Assembly: GCF_013337685.1 (NCBI RefSeq)
Contig: NZ_SUQN01000005.1
Span: 372,001 to 436,000 of the forward strand
Length of the DNA stretch: 64,000 nucleotides
Source of the DNA: Citrobacter gillenii
GTDB lineage: Bacteria > Pseudomonadota > Gammaproteobacteria > Enterobacterales > Enterobacteriaceae
Reading direction: 5' to 3'
Shown: one piece after another, positions 9,574-19,718 of the stretch
How positions within the stretch are numbered: position 1 is the first letter of the stretch
How the letters are laid out: the number at the start of each line of letters is the position of its first letter
Notes under the pieces: generated by a model
Told to the model about the DNA's origin: nothing
Seen by the model: the letters and a program-made list of their open reading frames with translations, nothing else
Database searches by the model: none
Program-made: the position numbers and the translations under genes

Positions 9574-10400
9574 ATACGACGATTTAGTCCCATAATATCG
9601 AGGATCTTGGTGGCAATTTCTTCTACCGAATAGTTGGTACTGTTGAGCCATGGGATCTTGTTTTTACGGTATAACGCTTCAACTTCGGCTACTTCCATGC
9701 GGCACTGACGCAGCGAGGCATAACGACTGTTTTCTCTACGCTCCTCGCGGATCGCCGTCAGACGTTCCGGATCAATGGTCAGACCAAAAAGTTTGTGTTG
9801 CAGCGGTTTTAGCGACGCGGGCAGTACCAGGTTATCCATATCATCGGCAATAAAGGGGTAGTTCGCCGCCCGAATGCCAAACTGCATCGCCAGATACAGG
9901 CTGGTTGGCGTTTTACCGCAGCGGGAGACGCCGAGCAAAATAACCTGCGCCTGATCGAGGTTGCGCAACGAAATACCGTCATCGTGGGCGAGGGCGTAAT
10001 CAATGGCGGCAATGCGCGCGTCGTACTTATTGAGGTTGCCGGGATTCAGTCCGTGCGTGCGATGAGCGATTGGAGTCGGGTCGAGTTTCATCTCATGTTG
10101 CAGCGGTGCGACCAGCGCCTGGACGATATCCTGACAGAAGCCCTCGCTTTGCAAAATGATTGCGCGAATCTCCGGCAATACAATGGAGTAGAACACTAAC
10201 GGGCGTACGCCCGTTTGCTGGTAAATGGCGTCAATCTGGTCTTTCACCGCGCGGGCGCGGCTCTCATTTTCAACAAACGGCAGCGTAATACTGCTGATCG
10301 TAACCGGAAATTGCGACATCACTGCGTGGCCCAATACCTCTGCGGTGATGGCCGTGCCATCAGAAATATAAAATACGTGACGATCAACAGCATTATCCAT
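9567..10400 (-). CDS. ppsR: PpsR, PEP synthase regulatory kinase/phosphorylase (DUF299)
   Basis: The 277-residue protein is nearly identical to E. coli YdiA/PpsR. It inactivates PEP synthase by ADP-dependent phosphorylation of a threonine and reverses this by Pi-dependent dephosphorylation. The P-loop-like [15 protein letters not shown] lies at about 153-167. The ATG at 10400 has an AGGATGAG ribosome site and gives exactly the known length; longer in-frame starts up to 10523 are not supported. It is divergent from ppsA, its target gene, across a 329-base interval. Confidence 0.95.
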   Translation of the reverse strand: MDNAVDRHVFYISDGTAITAEVLGHAVMSQFPVTISSITLPFVENESRARAVKDQIDAIYQQTGVRPLVFYSIVLPEIRAIILQSEGFCQDIVQALVAPLQHEMKLDPTPIAHRTHGLNPGNLNKYDARIAAIDYALAHDDGISLRNLDQAQVILLGVSRCGKTPTSLYLAMQFGIRAANYPFIADDMDNLVLPASLKPLQHKLFGLTIDPERLTAIREERRENSRYASLRQCRMEVAEVEALYRKNKIPWLNSTNYSVEEIATKILDIMGLNRRMY

Positions 10401-10729
10401 TTTGCTCATCCTGGGGGCAGATATAATTCTCTGAAAGCATAAATTAAAATGCGTCAGAAGCGAATATTGTTGTCGCCATTTTATAAAATGAAACGGTATT
10501 TTTATATTTACTGAAAAGTACATTTCATTTTTCGGAACGAATGTTTAGACCGACTGTTTTTGTGGTGATCCCGTGCCGCTCGCGGGTTTGCGCAAATGCG
10601 GAAACAATCTGAAAAAATAAAAAATAAAGTTGCTTGAACGATTCACCGTTTTTTTCGCCGCGGTAAATATGCAAAGATAATTACGCAAAATTGAGTTTCC
10701 TAACCTCGTTCATATATAAGGATTGTTCG
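10401..10729. promoter_or_regulatory. ppsR/ppsA divergent promoter region with Cra site
   Basis: This intergenic stretch holds no gene. At 10633-10647 the minus strand reads GGTGAATCGTTCAAG, a typical Cra (FruR) operator, placed upstream of ppsA where Cra activates transcription on gluconeogenic carbon sources. The DNA between about 10600 and 10700 is A+T rich. I could not fix the -10 and -35 elements with confidence. Confidence 0.72.
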
Positions 10730-13108
10730 ATGTCCAACAATGGCTCGTCACCGCTGGTGCTTTGGTATAACCAACTCGGCATGAATGATGTAGACAGAGT
10801 TGGAGGCAAAAATGCCTCCCTGGGTGAAATGATTACTAACCTTTCAGGTATGGGTGTTTCCGTACCGAATGGTTTTGCAACGACCGCCGATGCGTTTAAC
10901 CTGTTTCTGGAGCAAAGCGGTGTAAACCAGCGCATTTATGAACTGCTGGATAAAACGGATATCGACGATGTCACCGAGCTTGCCAAAGCCGGGGCGCAGA
11001 TCCGCCAGTGGATTATCGACACTCCTTTCCAGCCTGAGCTGGAAAATGCCGTCCGTGATGCCTACGCGCAGCTTTCCGCGGACGATGCCCATGCCTCTTT
11101 TGCCGTGCGCTCCTCCGCCACCGCAGAAGATATGCCTGATGCTTCATTTGCCGGTCAGCAGGAAACGTTCCTCAACGTCCAGGGCTTTGATGCCGTGCTG
11201 GTGGCCATCAAGCACGTCTTTGCTTCGCTGTTTAACGACCGTGCAATTTCTTACCGTGTGCACCAGGGTTATGACCACCGCGGCGTAGCGCTTTCTGCTG
11301 GCGTTCAGCGGATGGTGCGATCCGACCTGGCCTCTTCGGGCGTCATGTTCTCTATCGACACAGAATCTGGCTTCGATCAGGTGGTGTTTATCACCTCCGC
11401 ATGGGGCCTGGGCGAAATGGTGGTGCAGGGTGCCGTTAACCCGGATGAATTCTATGTGCACAAACCGACCCTGGCGGCTAACCGTCCGGCTATCGTACGT
11501 CGCACCATGGGTTCGAAAAAAATCCGCATGATCTACGCGCCGACCCAGGAACACGGCAAACAGGTGACGATCGAAGATGTGCCGCAGGAACAGCGCGATA
11601 TTTTCTCACTGACGAACGAGGAAGTGCAGGAACTGGCGAAGCAGGCGGTGCAAATCGAGAAGCACTACGGTCGTCCGATGGACATCGAATGGGCGAAAGA
11701 CGGTCACACCGGCAAGCTGTTTATTGTGCAGGCGCGTCCGGAAACCGTTCGTTCTCGCGGCCAGGTGATGGAGCGTTATACGCTGCATGCGCAGGGCAAA
11801 ATCATTGCTGAAGGCCGTGCTATCGGCCATCGCATCGGTGCGGGTCCGGTAAAAGTCATTCATGACATCAGCGAAATGAACCGCATTGAACCTGGTGACG
11901 TGCTGGTTACTGACATGACCGACCCGGACTGGGAACCGATCATGAAAAAAGCGGCGGCGATTGTCACCAACCGTGGTGGTCGTACCTGTCACGCGGCAAT
12001 CATCGCCCGTGAACTGGGGATCCCGGCGGTAGTAGGCTGTGGTGATGCAACCGATCGCATCACCGAAGGCGAGAATGTGACCGTCTCCTGTGCCGAAGGT
12101 GACACCGGCTACGTGTATGCCGATATGCTCGACTTTAGCGTTAAGAGTTCCAGCGTCGAAACGATGCCGGACCTGCCGTTGAAGGTGATGATGAACGTCG
12201 GTAACCCGGACCGTGCATTCGACTTCGCTTGCCTGCCAAACGAAGGTGTTGGGCTGGCGCGTCTGGAATTTATCATCAACCGCATGATTGGCGTGCATCC
12301 TCGCGCGCTGCTGGAATTTGATGACCAGACGCCGGAACTGCAAAACGAAATCCGCGGAATGATGAAAGGTTTTGATTCGCCGCGTGAATTCTACGTCGGT
12401 CGTCTGACCGAAGGGATCGCGACGCTGGGTGCGGCGTTCTATCCAAAACGCGTCATTGTGCGGATGTCAGACTTTAAGTCCAACGAGTATGCCAACCTTG
12501 TCGGCGGCGAGCGTTACGAGCCGCATGAAGAAAACCCGATGCTGGGCTTCCGCGGGGCAGGCCGTTACGTGGCAGACAGCTTCCGCGACTGCTTCGCACT
12601 CGAATGTGACGCGGTGAAACGTGTGCGCAATGAGATGGGACTGACTAACGTTGAAGTGATGGTGCCGTTTGTGCGTACCGTGGCGCAGGCCAAGGCAGTG
12701 GTGGAAGAGCTGGCTCGTCAGGGTCTGAAGCGCGGTGAAAACGGGCTGAAGATCATCATGATGTGTGAGATCCCATCCAACGCCTTGTTGGCTGAGCAGT
12801 TCCTTGAGTACTTCGACGGTTTCTCTATCGGCTCGAACGACATGACGCAGCTGGCGCTGGGTCTGGACCGTGATTCCGGCGTGGTGTCTGAACTGTTTGA
12901 TGAGCGTAACGACGCGGTGAAAGCGCTGCTGTCGATGGCGATTCGCGCGGCCAAGAAACAGGGTAAATACGTGGGTATTTGCGGTCAGGGCCCCTCTGAC
13001 CACGAAGACTTCGCTGCCTGGCTGATGGAAGAGGGGATCGACAGTCTGTCGCTGAACCCGGACACCGTCGTACAGACCTGGCTGAGCCTGGCGGAACTGA
13101 ACAAGTAA
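10730..13108 (+). CDS. ppsA: Phosphoenolpyruvate synthase
   Basis: The 792-residue enzyme converts pyruvate and ATP to PEP, AMP and phosphate for gluconeogenesis. It has an N-terminal ATP-grasp nucleotide-binding domain ([20 protein letters not shown] at about 115-134), the phosphohistidine domain with [15 protein letters not shown] (catalytic histidine at about 421), and a C-terminal PEP/pyruvate barrel with GSNDMTQL and CGQGPSD (catalytic cysteine near 750). The ATG at 10730 follows AAGGATTG and gives the E. coli length. The threonine just before the catalytic histidine (RTCH) is the site PpsR modifies. Confidence 0.96.
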   Translation: MSNNGSSPLVLWYNQLGMNDVDRVGGKNASLGEMITNLSGMGVSVPNGFATTADAFNLFLEQSGVNQRIYELLDKTDIDDVTELAKAGAQIRQWIIDTPFQPELENAVRDAYAQLSADDAHASFAVRSSATAEDMPDASFAGQQETFLNVQGFDAVLVAIKHVFASLFNDRAISYRVHQGYDHRGVALSAGVQRMVRSDLASSGVMFSIDTESGFDQVVFITSAWGLGEMVVQGAVNPDEFYVHKPTLAANRPAIVRRTMGSKKIRMIYAPTQEHGKQVTIEDVPQEQRDIFSLTNEEVQELAKQAVQIEKHYGRPMDIEWAKDGHTGKLFIVQARPETVRSRGQVMERYTLHAQGKIIAEGRAIGHRIGAGPVKVIHDISEMNRIEPGDVLVTDMTDPDWEPIMKKAAAIVTNRGGRTCHAAIIARELGIPAVVGCGDATDRITEGENVTVSCAEGDTGYVYADMLDFSVKSSSVETMPDLPLKVMMNVGNPDRAFDFACLPNEGVGLARLEFIINRMIGVHPRALLEFDDQTPELQNEIRGMMKGFDSPREFYVGRLTEGIATLGAAFYPKRVIVRMSDFKSNEYANLVGGERYEPHEENPMLGFRGAGRYVADSFRDCFALECDAVKRVRNEMGLTNVEVMVPFVRTVAQAKAVVEELARQGLKRGENGLKIIMMCEIPSNALLAEQFLEYFDGFSIGSNDMTQLALGLDRDSGVVSELFDERNDAVKALLSMAIRAAKKQGKYVGICGQGPSDHEDFAAWLMEEGIDSLSLNPDTVVQTWLSLAELNK

Positions 13109-13113
13109 TACCC

Positions 13114-13200
13114 TGCCGGAAGGCGGCTTAAATGCCCTATCGGCCTACGGTCAGCATTATTCGTAGGCCGGATAAGGCGCGAGAGCGTCGCCATCCGGCA
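13114..13200. repeat. REP/BIME element between ppsA and fadK
   Basis: Two REP units in opposite orientation: one at about 13114-13148 (TGCCGGAAGGCGGC...GGCCTAC) and one at 13162-13200 (GTAGGCCGGATAAGGCG...GCCATCCGGCA). Such bacterial interspersed mosaic elements sit between convergent genes and protect mRNA 3' ends or bind gyrase. It fills almost the whole gap between the two stops. Confidence 0.88.
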
Positions 13201-13201
13201 T

Positions 13202-14827
13202 TCATACCTTGCTCAGGCGCTGAATAATATCCTGACGAAGTTGATACTTCTGAATTTTACCGGCGGCGGTGCGCGGTAATTTATCGACAATCACCAGATG
13301 TTCTGGATATTTGTATTTTGCTACCCGCTTGCGGCTAAAGAAGGCCACCACCGATTCCAGCGACAGCGAGTGATGTGGCGGTTTAAGCACCACGTAAGCG
13401 CACGACCTTTCCCCTAAACGCTCGTCCGGCATTGCCACCACGCAGGCATCGTGAATACGCGGATGCTGCAATAAAATGTCCTCAATCTCACGGCTGCTGA
13501 TATTTTCGCCACCGCGCACGATAATATCTTTCTTACGTCCGGTAATCTTAATGTAGCCCGCCTCGTCCATGCGGCATAAGTCACCGCTGTAGTACCAGCC
13601 GTCTTGATCCAGTGCTCTGGCAGTCATTTCGGGTTCATCAAGGTAGCCCATAAACACGTTCGGCCCGCGCGAGGCTTCTTCGCCCTCCACGCCAGGTGGC
13701 AGCGTATTACGTGCCTCGTCAACCACTTTAATTTCAACGCCCGCAGCGGCGTAGCCGTCGGTATTCATCATGTGGGAAAGCGAATCATCGAGATTCACCA
13801 CCGCATGCGGTGAGCTTTCGGTCGAGCCGTAAACACTTAACAACTTAATGCCGCGCTGCTGACACTCGCGGGCAATTTTCTGCGGAATGGTGGTGCCCCC
13901 GCATAAGAAAAAGCGTAACGATGAGAGGTCGTAAGGCCGTTTTTCCACGCAGCACAGCATGTCATAGACGAAGGGCGTGGCGCCGAGGACGCAGGTACAG
14001 CGCTGTTGCTCCAGCAGTTCAAGACAGGCTGTTGGGGTAAAAATATCCAGCAGCACGCTGCGTGCGCCGATTAAAAAGGGGGCCGTGACGCCGTGCAGAA
14101 AACCGGTGGCGTGCCCCAGCGGTGCAGGCATTAAAAAAACATCCTGCCAGTTGAGGTTAAGGCGGGCGCAGTAGGCGCGTTCGCTGGCGAGAATGTTGTT
14201 ATGGGTCAGCATTACTCCTTTTGGCATACCCTCTGTGCCGGAAGTGAACAGCACGGCGGCTAACGCGTCGGCGTGCACGCTAACGGTGTGGGTTAACGGG
14301 GGGGAGGTCAGAAGCTGGCTTAGCGCCAGCGAAGCAGTTGCCGGGGCCAGTTTATCCACGGCGATAATTTGTTGCAGGTGCGGCAACTGATTCTGTAAGG
14401 GCAGGATCAGATCCACCGGGCGAGTCTGTTTAAACAGGGTTGGTGCAAAGAAGAGCTTCGCCTTGCATTTGTTTAGTACCCATACCAGCTCTGCTTCGCG
14501 CCAGGCAGGCAGTAGCGGTACGGAAACGGCGCCGGTTTTCAGGCAAGCCAGATAAATCACGGTAAATTCACACCAGCCCGGCAACTGGAAGGCCACCCGA
14601 TCGCCGGGTTGAATGCCGCTGGCTAAAAACCAGGTGGCCAGGCTGCTGGCGGCGCGGTCGAGTGCGGCGTAGGTGTATGCATCGCCGTGATTATCGACCA
14701 CGGCAATTTTATCCGGTACGGCCCGGGCGGTCTGGCTCCAGTAATCGCCCAGTGAGGCATCACCCCACAGTCCTTGCTGTCGCCAGGCATGACGACGCTC
14801 GGCGTTAAACGTTAATCTGACACTCAT
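13202..14827 (-). CDS. fadK: FadK, short-chain acyl-CoA synthetase
   Basis: The 541-residue adenylate-forming enzyme activates short to medium fatty acids with ATP and CoA; in E. coli FadK works in anaerobic beta-oxidation. Motifs in order: P-loop LFTSGTEGMPKG at about 182-193, YGSTESSP at about 330, YYSGDLCRMDEAGYIKITGR and KDIIVRGGENISS at about 410-445, and the C-terminal lysine in RTAAGKIQK. The ATG at 14827 follows AGGGA and matches the conserved VRLTFN start; the open frame extends to 14956 but that part overlaps a REP. It is downstream of ydiT. Confidence 0.92.
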   Translation of the reverse strand: MSVRLTFNAERRHAWRQQGLWGDASLGDYWSQTARAVPDKIAVVDNHGDAYTYAALDRAASSLATWFLASGIQPGDRVAFQLPGWCEFTVIYLACLKTGAVSVPLLPAWREAELVWVLNKCKAKLFFAPTLFKQTRPVDLILPLQNQLPHLQQIIAVDKLAPATASLALSQLLTSPPLTHTVSVHADALAAVLFTSGTEGMPKGVMLTHNNILASERAYCARLNLNWQDVFLMPAPLGHATGFLHGVTAPFLIGARSVLLDIFTPTACLELLEQQRCTCVLGATPFVYDMLCCVEKRPYDLSSLRFFLCGGTTIPQKIARECQQRGIKLLSVYGSTESSPHAVVNLDDSLSHMMNTDGYAAAGVEIKVVDEARNTLPPGVEGEEASRGPNVFMGYLDEPEMTARALDQDGWYYSGDLCRMDEAGYIKITGRKKDIIVRGGENISSREIEDILLQHPRIHDACVVAMPDERLGERSCAYVVLKPPHHSLSLESVVAFFSRKRVAKYKYPEHLVIVDKLPRTAAGKIQKYQLRQDIIQRLSKV

Positions 14828-14858
14828 TGCTTTGTCCCTGGATGATTGCGGCATACGT

Positions 14859-14894
14859 CTTGCCGGACGGCGACTGGGCCTTATCCGGCCTGCA
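14859..14894. repeat. REP unit between ydiT and fadK
   Basis: CTTGCCGGACGGCGACTGGG followed by CCTTATCCGGCCTGC has the arms and loop of a REP sequence. It lies in the 80-base gap inside the ydiQRST-fadK operon, where it may damp downstream expression. Confidence 0.8.
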
Positions 14895-14907
14895 CTGGCA
14901 ATATCCG

Positions 14908-15201
14908 TTATCCATAACGAAAATCGATGCCAAAAGTGCCGAGCGGGTACGTCCATTGTTCAAGTATTGTTTCGCCGCACAGCACCCGACAGGTTCCGCA
15001 CTCCAGACATCCGGCGGAATCAAAATGGATATTTCCGGCCTCGTCCTGCTTGTACAGTCCGGCGGGGCAGGCATAGAGCAGTTTGCGAAACTCGTTCAGA
15101 TCCGGGTGGGTGGCCAGAATAATGTGCGGATGTCCTTCATCAACGTTGAATTTATTGACGCCCAGCTTGACGTCAACGTTCACGGTGTTGTCCTGGTTCA
15201 T
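14908..15201 (-). CDS. ydiT: YdiT, FixX-type ferredoxin
   Basis: The 97-residue ferredoxin-like protein resembles FixX. It holds a C-x2-C-x2-C-x3-C type cluster in CLECGTCRVLCGE and an upstream cysteine in YACPAGLYK, enough for one [4Fe-4S] cluster. It would pass electrons with the flavoprotein YdiS between the ETF YdiQR and the membrane quinone pool. Its start overlaps the ydiS stop by 4 bases. Confidence 0.92.
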   Translation of the reverse strand: MNQDNTVNVDVKLGVNKFNVDEGHPHIILATHPDLNEFRKLLYACPAGLYKQDEAGNIHFDSAGCLECGTCRVLCGETILEQWTYPLGTFGIDFRYG

Positions 15202-16487
15202 AACGCGGTCGCTCCCTTAATGCCGTCTTTCAGTAAGTTCATTAACCCAATGCGTTTTACATGGGGCATGATCCTTTTGCGCATTGGGGGTGTCGGACGT
15301 CCGTCAACGGTGAATATTTCGCTCATAATATCCGCCACCATGCGCGGGTACTGGGTGAACAGACGTGGGTTTTCCATCAGTGCCGGGATCTTGCGAAAAT
15401 GCTGTAACTCATGCATGACGCAACCCTGCTCGAGGGAGCGCTTGTATTCCATCAAGCTGTTGGCGGAGAAATCCTGGCGTTCTTTCGCCGCGATAGCCGT
15501 TTTCGCCGCCGCCTCTGCGGAGGCAATGGCCAAATCCATGCCACGGATCGTATACCCCAGATTTAGGCAGAAGCCGGCGGCATCGCCGACGATCATCACA
15601 CCGTCATCGACCAGTTTAGGCACCATTGCCAGGCCGCCTTCTGGCACCATATGCGCCGAATATTCCAGCAGTTCACCCCCGGCAATCAGCGGACGAATGG
15701 TTGGATGCTGCTTAAAGTCTTCCAGCATTTGTGGAACGCTCTTCGTTGCGTGGGCGATATCGCCCAGCCCACAAACCAGGCCCAGAGAAATTGAATCCTG
15801 ATTGGTGTACAGAAAACCACCGCCCATCAAGCCGTTTGACGGGGAACCGGCAAACAGCCAGGCCGCGCCGTCGTTGCCCGAAAGATTGAAACGGTCTGCA
15901 ATGACCGCGGGCGGCAAGCCAATCAACTCTTTAACGCCGACGGCATAGTGGTGTGCTGAAGCGGGCGGGACCATGCCGAGCGAGCGACCGAGTAGGGAGT
16001 TGACGCCGTCAGCGAGGATGACGATGTTAGCCTCCAGAACATCGTCACCGGCCTGAACGCCCGTGACCTTATTACCTTCGCGGAGTAATGCATCGACGCG
16101 TACGCCTGGAATAAACTGCGCGCCAGCCTGTTCGGCTTTATCCATTAGCCACGGGTCAAAACGGCTGCGTAAAACCGTGTACGAATCCTGCGTTGCGGCC
16201 GTGTTTTTTTCACCATGAAAATCGAGCGTGACGGCGCTTTCTTCGGTTAGAAAGGAGATTTTTTCGCGCGTCACTTTGCGTTCGACAGGCGCTTCCTCGG
16301 CAAATCCTGGCATGATGCTTTCAAGGCTGTGTGCATAGAGACGCCCGCCGGTCATGTTCTTACTGCCTGCACTGTTTCCGCGCTCGATGACCAGTACGTC
16401 CAGTCCGGCTTTTGCCATTACGTAGCCAGCGACCGCTCCCGCCACGCCTGCACCAACCACAATGGCATCAAATTTTTCATCTGACAT
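15198..16487 (-). CDS. ydiS: YdiS, FixC-type flavoprotein oxidoreductase
   Basis: The 429-residue FAD protein has the dinucleotide motif VVGAGVAGAVAGYV at about 11-24 followed by LVIERG, and a second FAD contact VGDAAGFCLNLG near residue 297. It is homologous to FixC and to ETF:quinone oxidoreductases. With YdiT it likely moves electrons from ETF (YdiQR) during anaerobic acyl-CoA metabolism. It is 58 bases downstream of ydiR, in the same operon. Confidence 0.92.
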   Translation of the reverse strand: MSDEKFDAIVVGAGVAGAVAGYVMAKAGLDVLVIERGNSAGSKNMTGGRLYAHSLESIMPGFAEEAPVERKVTREKISFLTEESAVTLDFHGEKNTAATQDSYTVLRSRFDPWLMDKAEQAGAQFIPGVRVDALLREGNKVTGVQAGDDVLEANIVILADGVNSLLGRSLGMVPPASAHHYAVGVKELIGLPPAVIADRFNLSGNDGAAWLFAGSPSNGLMGGGFLYTNQDSISLGLVCGLGDIAHATKSVPQMLEDFKQHPTIRPLIAGGELLEYSAHMVPEGGLAMVPKLVDDGVMIVGDAAGFCLNLGYTIRGMDLAIASAEAAAKTAIAAKERQDFSANSLMEYKRSLEQGCVMHELQHFRKIPALMENPRLFTQYPRMVADIMSEIFTVDGRPTPPMRKRIMPHVKRIGLMNLLKDGIKGATAL

Positions 16488-16545
16488 GCTTATGCTCCCT
16501 TCCCGCCGCGAGCGCAGCGGGAGATGTGGATTAAATGAGGGGGGG

Positions 16546-17481
16546 TTAGCGGCTTAACTGTTCGATCAGGGCCGGCACAACTTTGTAGATATCGCCCACC
16601 AGGCCGTAATCGGCATAATTAAAGATCGGCGCTTTTTTATCTTTGTTGATGGCGACGATGACTTTTGCACCATTACCGCCGACCATATGCTGGATTTGTC
16701 CGGAGATGCCCAGCGTCAGGTACAGGTCAGATTTCAGCAACACGCCGGAAACGCCAATGTAGCGTTCGCGCTCCATCCAGTTTTCGCCTTCAGCAATCGG
16801 ACGGGAACAACCGACCTCTGCGCCCAGCACGGCCGCCAGTTTATGTACCATCTCCAGATCGGCTTGTGCCACCAGACCGCGGCCGACGCCCACCACGCGT
16901 TTGGCTTTGCTAAGATCCACGCTGCTCAGGGGTTTGGCGCGACGCTCCTGACACATAATTTCATGGCGAGGGGGGATGTACGGCGCAGCGGTAACAGGGC
17001 AGGTGTGTGCCGGGTTGGCCTCGCTCGACTCCAGTACGCCGGATGCAAGCGTGATTATGGCCAGCGCGCTATTGAGTTTTTCTTTACCGAATGCCAGACC
17101 GCCATACATGCGGTGTTCAACGAACAGTGCGCCAGCATCAAGACTTACCGAGGTGGCGTCATTCACCATCGCCGCATTGAGTTGAATGCTCAGACGCGCG
17201 CCAAGGGATTTCGCGCGCTTGGTGGCGGGCATCAGCAGTAAACCGTTGTGATCTTGCAGCAGCGAAGTGAAGGTTTCGGCATAGTTTTCAATGCGCTGTA
17301 AGCCGGAAGATTGCTCAAGCACGATAATGCTATCGGCCCCCAGCGGCAGAACCTGATTTGCCTGCTCGCTACCTTGCACAATGATATGGACCTGTTCACC
17401 CCATTGACGCGCGCCGGTCATTAATTCTGCGTAGCGTTCAGCGTTATCGCTAAATACCCAGACGTTGGCTAATTTACTCAT
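16546..17481 (-). CDS. ydiR: YdiR, electron transfer flavoprotein alpha subunit
   Basis: The 311-residue protein has the ETF alpha/FixB layout: an N-terminal nucleotide-fold half and a C-terminal FAD-binding half with VGVGRGL, AVLGAEVGCSRP, ISGQIQHMVG and VAINKDKKAPIFNYADYG. It pairs with YdiQ, whose gene ends 21 bases upstream. The pair accepts electrons from an acyl-CoA dehydrogenase; YdiO is the obvious partner. Confidence 0.92.
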   Translation of the reverse strand: MSKLANVWVFSDNAERYAELMTGARQWGEQVHIIVQGSEQANQVLPLGADSIIVLEQSSGLQRIENYAETFTSLLQDHNGLLLMPATKRAKSLGARLSIQLNAAMVNDATSVSLDAGALFVEHRMYGGLAFGKEKLNSALAIITLASGVLESSEANPAHTCPVTAAPYIPPRHEIMCQERRAKPLSSVDLSKAKRVVGVGRGLVAQADLEMVHKLAAVLGAEVGCSRPIAEGENWMERERYIGVSGVLLKSDLYLTLGISGQIQHMVGGNGAKVIVAINKDKKAPIFNYADYGLVGDIYKVVPALIEQLSR

Positions 17482-17502
17482 AATGTTTTCTCTCCGTTGG
17501 GC

Positions 17503-18267
17503 TTAATTCAGGGCTTTTTTCAGGTGGTCGGCCAGTTCAGCAATGGCGTCCGCTGAATCATTTTCCAGAATGATGCGTTTACGCTCGGTTTGTGGCGGAA
17601 CCGTTATTGCCACCAGTTCCGCTAACGGCGGCACAGGCGTCCAGCCAATATCGCTGGCCTGCCAGGGGGTGACGGCTTTTTTCCCGGCGCCAAGAATGGC
17701 TTTCATTGACGGAATGCGCGGCGTGTTGATATCTGACGTGACGCAAAGCACGGCGGGGAGCGGGAGTTCAAGCACTTCGATCTCGTTCTCAAGCGTGCGC
17801 TCGACCAGAATCCGCTCACCGTGACGTTCAATCTTGCTCACCGCGTTGACGACGGGCAACTGCAGGAGTTCGCCTACCAGCAAGCCCACCTGCTGTGCAT
17901 AGATATCGCCCGACCCTTCGCCGAATAACATCAGGTCACATTCGATTTTTGTTGCGGCGCAGGCCAGCGCCTGGGCGGTATCTCTGGGCAGTGCATGTTC
18001 CAGTTGCGCATCCTGGACCATAAACAGGCTGTCCGGCCCGCGGGACAAGACGTCTTTACGCACTTTGGAGTTTTGCAACAGCGAGCCGCCAACCGTTAAG
18101 GCGACGATCTCGTCACTTTCTGCAGCCAGTTGCGCTGCGGCTTCGATGGCGTTTAAGTCAAATTGGCTGATTTTGGCTTCGGCTCTGTCGAAATTAAGCG
18201 AACGCTCAGGGGTAACGACAATGTCCTGTTCTTCAGGGACCAACTTAAAGCAGGTGACTATTTTCAT
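17503..18267 (-). CDS. ydiQ: YdiQ, electron transfer flavoprotein beta subunit
   Basis: The 254-residue protein matches the ETF beta/FixA family, with FDLNAIEAAAQL at about 38-49 and the family signature VLCVTSDINTPRIPSMKAIL at about 173-192. It is the first gene of the ydiQRST-fadK series, transcribed away from ydiP across a 507-base gap. Confidence 0.92.
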   Translation of the reverse strand: MKIVTCFKLVPEEQDIVVTPERSLNFDRAEAKISQFDLNAIEAAAQLAAESDEIVALTVGGSLLQNSKVRKDVLSRGPDSLFMVQDAQLEHALPRDTAQALACAATKIECDLMLFGEGSGDIYAQQVGLLVGELLQLPVVNAVSKIERHGERILVERTLENEIEVLELPLPAVLCVTSDINTPRIPSMKAILGAGKKAVTPWQASDIGWTPVPPLAELVAITVPPQTERKRIILENDSADAIAELADHLKKALN

Positions 18268-18774
18268 GGCATCTCCGGTGAATCATGTTCAGATGATGAC
18301 GGGGAGCGTCATTATCGGCAGTAGGGAAAGTTGACTGAAATTAGTGTGCGGCAGGTGAGGGGCATTTTCGACGGGACAATCTGTTTTCGTTTCCAACAAT
18401 CTTGCAAAAAAAAGTGTCGACCGGACGCTTTACTGATAAGCGCTGATTAAATGTCATGGGGGGCGGCAATAAACAGAAAAAACGCGCAGGATGTGAAAAT
18501 TGCGAAATGCATCATGTTTTTAATCAACATATGATTATTTATGTTTCTGTTATGTGAATAGTTGACGGCTAAATAATAACATTTGCGATTTTTATTAATT
18601 TTAAAATGTGAATAAACTGTGCGGATAATGCCTGTTGACTATGCGTACCATCTTGCAGGAGGCCCCAATAATTTTGTTTCTTCAGGGTGAAATAACGTTG
18701 TATAACATGCTCAGTCCCTTTATTTCATCGCTATTATTCATCCAAAATTATCCGGTCTTAAGGTGGAGGTTGTC
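18268..18774. promoter_or_regulatory. ydiQ/ydiP divergent intergenic region
   Basis: A 507-base A+T-rich gap between divergent genes with no reading frame I can support. It must hold the promoters of the ydiQRST-fadK operon and of ydiP, and it is the likely place where the AraC-type YdiP binds. I searched by eye for FNR, Cra, FadR and CRP sites and found none good enough to call. Confidence 0.5.
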
Positions 18775-19665
18775 ATGTATCAACGATGTTTTGATAATGC
18801 CATGGAAACCCTTTTTGAGCAGGGGAAAACCCCTGTGTTTTCACGCTTCGTCATCAGCGACGATCCGAACTGGGAGTCAGGCCACCATGTCCATGACAAT
18901 GAAACCGAGCTCATTTATGTCAAAAAAGGTGTCGCCAGGTTCATTATCGACTCGTCACTGTATGTTGCCCACGCCGGCGATATTGTGGTGATAGAGCAAG
19001 GCAGGCTGCATGCGGTCGCGTCTGACAGCAGCGCACCGGCTACCACCTACACTTGCGCACTGGCAGGATTCCGCTTTAACGGCTGGCAGGATAACCAACT
19101 GCTGCAGGCGCATTCGTGCCCGGTTATCAGCGTCGGACAGGGAAAGGAGGTGATTAAAAGTATTTTTAATGAACTGAGTATTATGCTGCCACGAAGCAAA
19201 AATAACCCGACCTCGACGGCTTACGCAGCTTTCGCCTATGCATTAACCGTGCTGTATTATGAAAATTTCAAAAATGCGTACCGTTCGGAGCAGGGATATA
19301 TTAAAAAAGATATCTTAATTAAAGATGTGCTGGTGTATTTAAATAACAACTTTCGGGAAAAAATTACACTTGAACAGTTGTCAAAAAAATTTCGCGCCAG
19401 CGTTAGTTACATTTGTCATGAATTTACTAAAGAGTATCGGATCTCACCGATTAATTATGTTATTCAGCGGCGAATGACGGAGGCTAAATTTTCTCTGACC
19501 AATACCGAATCATCACTGGCAGAAATTTCGTGGCGAGTGGGATATGAAAATGTCGATCACTTTGCCAAACTCTTTCAGCGCCACGTAGGCTGCTCGCCCA
19601 GCGAGTATCGCAAGCAATTTAAAAACAATCTGCTTGAGCAGGAATGCCTGATGCCGGAGATCTAA
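18775..19665 (+). CDS. ydiP: YdiP, AraC-family transcriptional regulator
   Basis: The 296-residue regulator has an N-terminal cupin-like sensor half (GHHVHDNETELIYVKKG, HAGDIVVIEQGRLHAV) and a C-terminal double helix-turn-helix from about residue 180 to 285 (ITLEQLSKKFRASVSYICHE, then SSLAEISWRVGYENVDHFAKLFQRHVGCSP). It is close to E. coli YdiP throughout. The ATG at 18775 is preceded by AAGGTGGAGG. Being flanked by the ydiQRST-fadK and ydiOF operons, it is the likely regulator of both; the ligand is unknown. Confidence 0.9.
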   Translation: MYQRCFDNAMETLFEQGKTPVFSRFVISDDPNWESGHHVHDNETELIYVKKGVARFIIDSSLYVAHAGDIVVIEQGRLHAVASDSSAPATTYTCALAGFRFNGWQDNQLLQAHSCPVISVGQGKEVIKSIFNELSIMLPRSKNNPTSTAYAAFAYALTVLYYENFKNAYRSEQGYIKKDILIKDVLVYLNNNFREKITLEQLSKKFRASVSYICHEFTKEYRISPINYVIQRRMTEAKFSLTNTESSLAEISWRVGYENVDHFAKLFQRHVGCSPSEYRKQFKNNLLEQECLMPEI

Positions 19666-19682
19666 TTAGCGGTTTTCTGCGT

Positions 19683-19709
19683 GCCCGGTAAGTTTGACGC
19701 CTACCGGGC
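19683..19709. terminator. Hairpin between convergent ydiP and ydiO
   Basis: GCCCGGTA and TACCGGGC form a perfect 8-bp stem around an 11-base loop in the 53-base gap between the two stop codons. There is no T run on either side, so termination is possible in both directions but not certain. Confidence 0.4.
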
Positions 19710-19718
19710 CATTAACGC

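Noticed and set aside
11606-12343. 245-codon minus-strand frame inside ppsA
   Set aside because: Antisense shadow of ppsA with His/Arg-rich composition, no ribosome site and no known domain.
18268-18774. CRP or FadR operators in the ydiQ/ydiP gap
   Set aside because: Several TGTGA half-sites occur but none has a proper partner at the right spacing, and GTCGACCGGAC differs from the FadR consensus.
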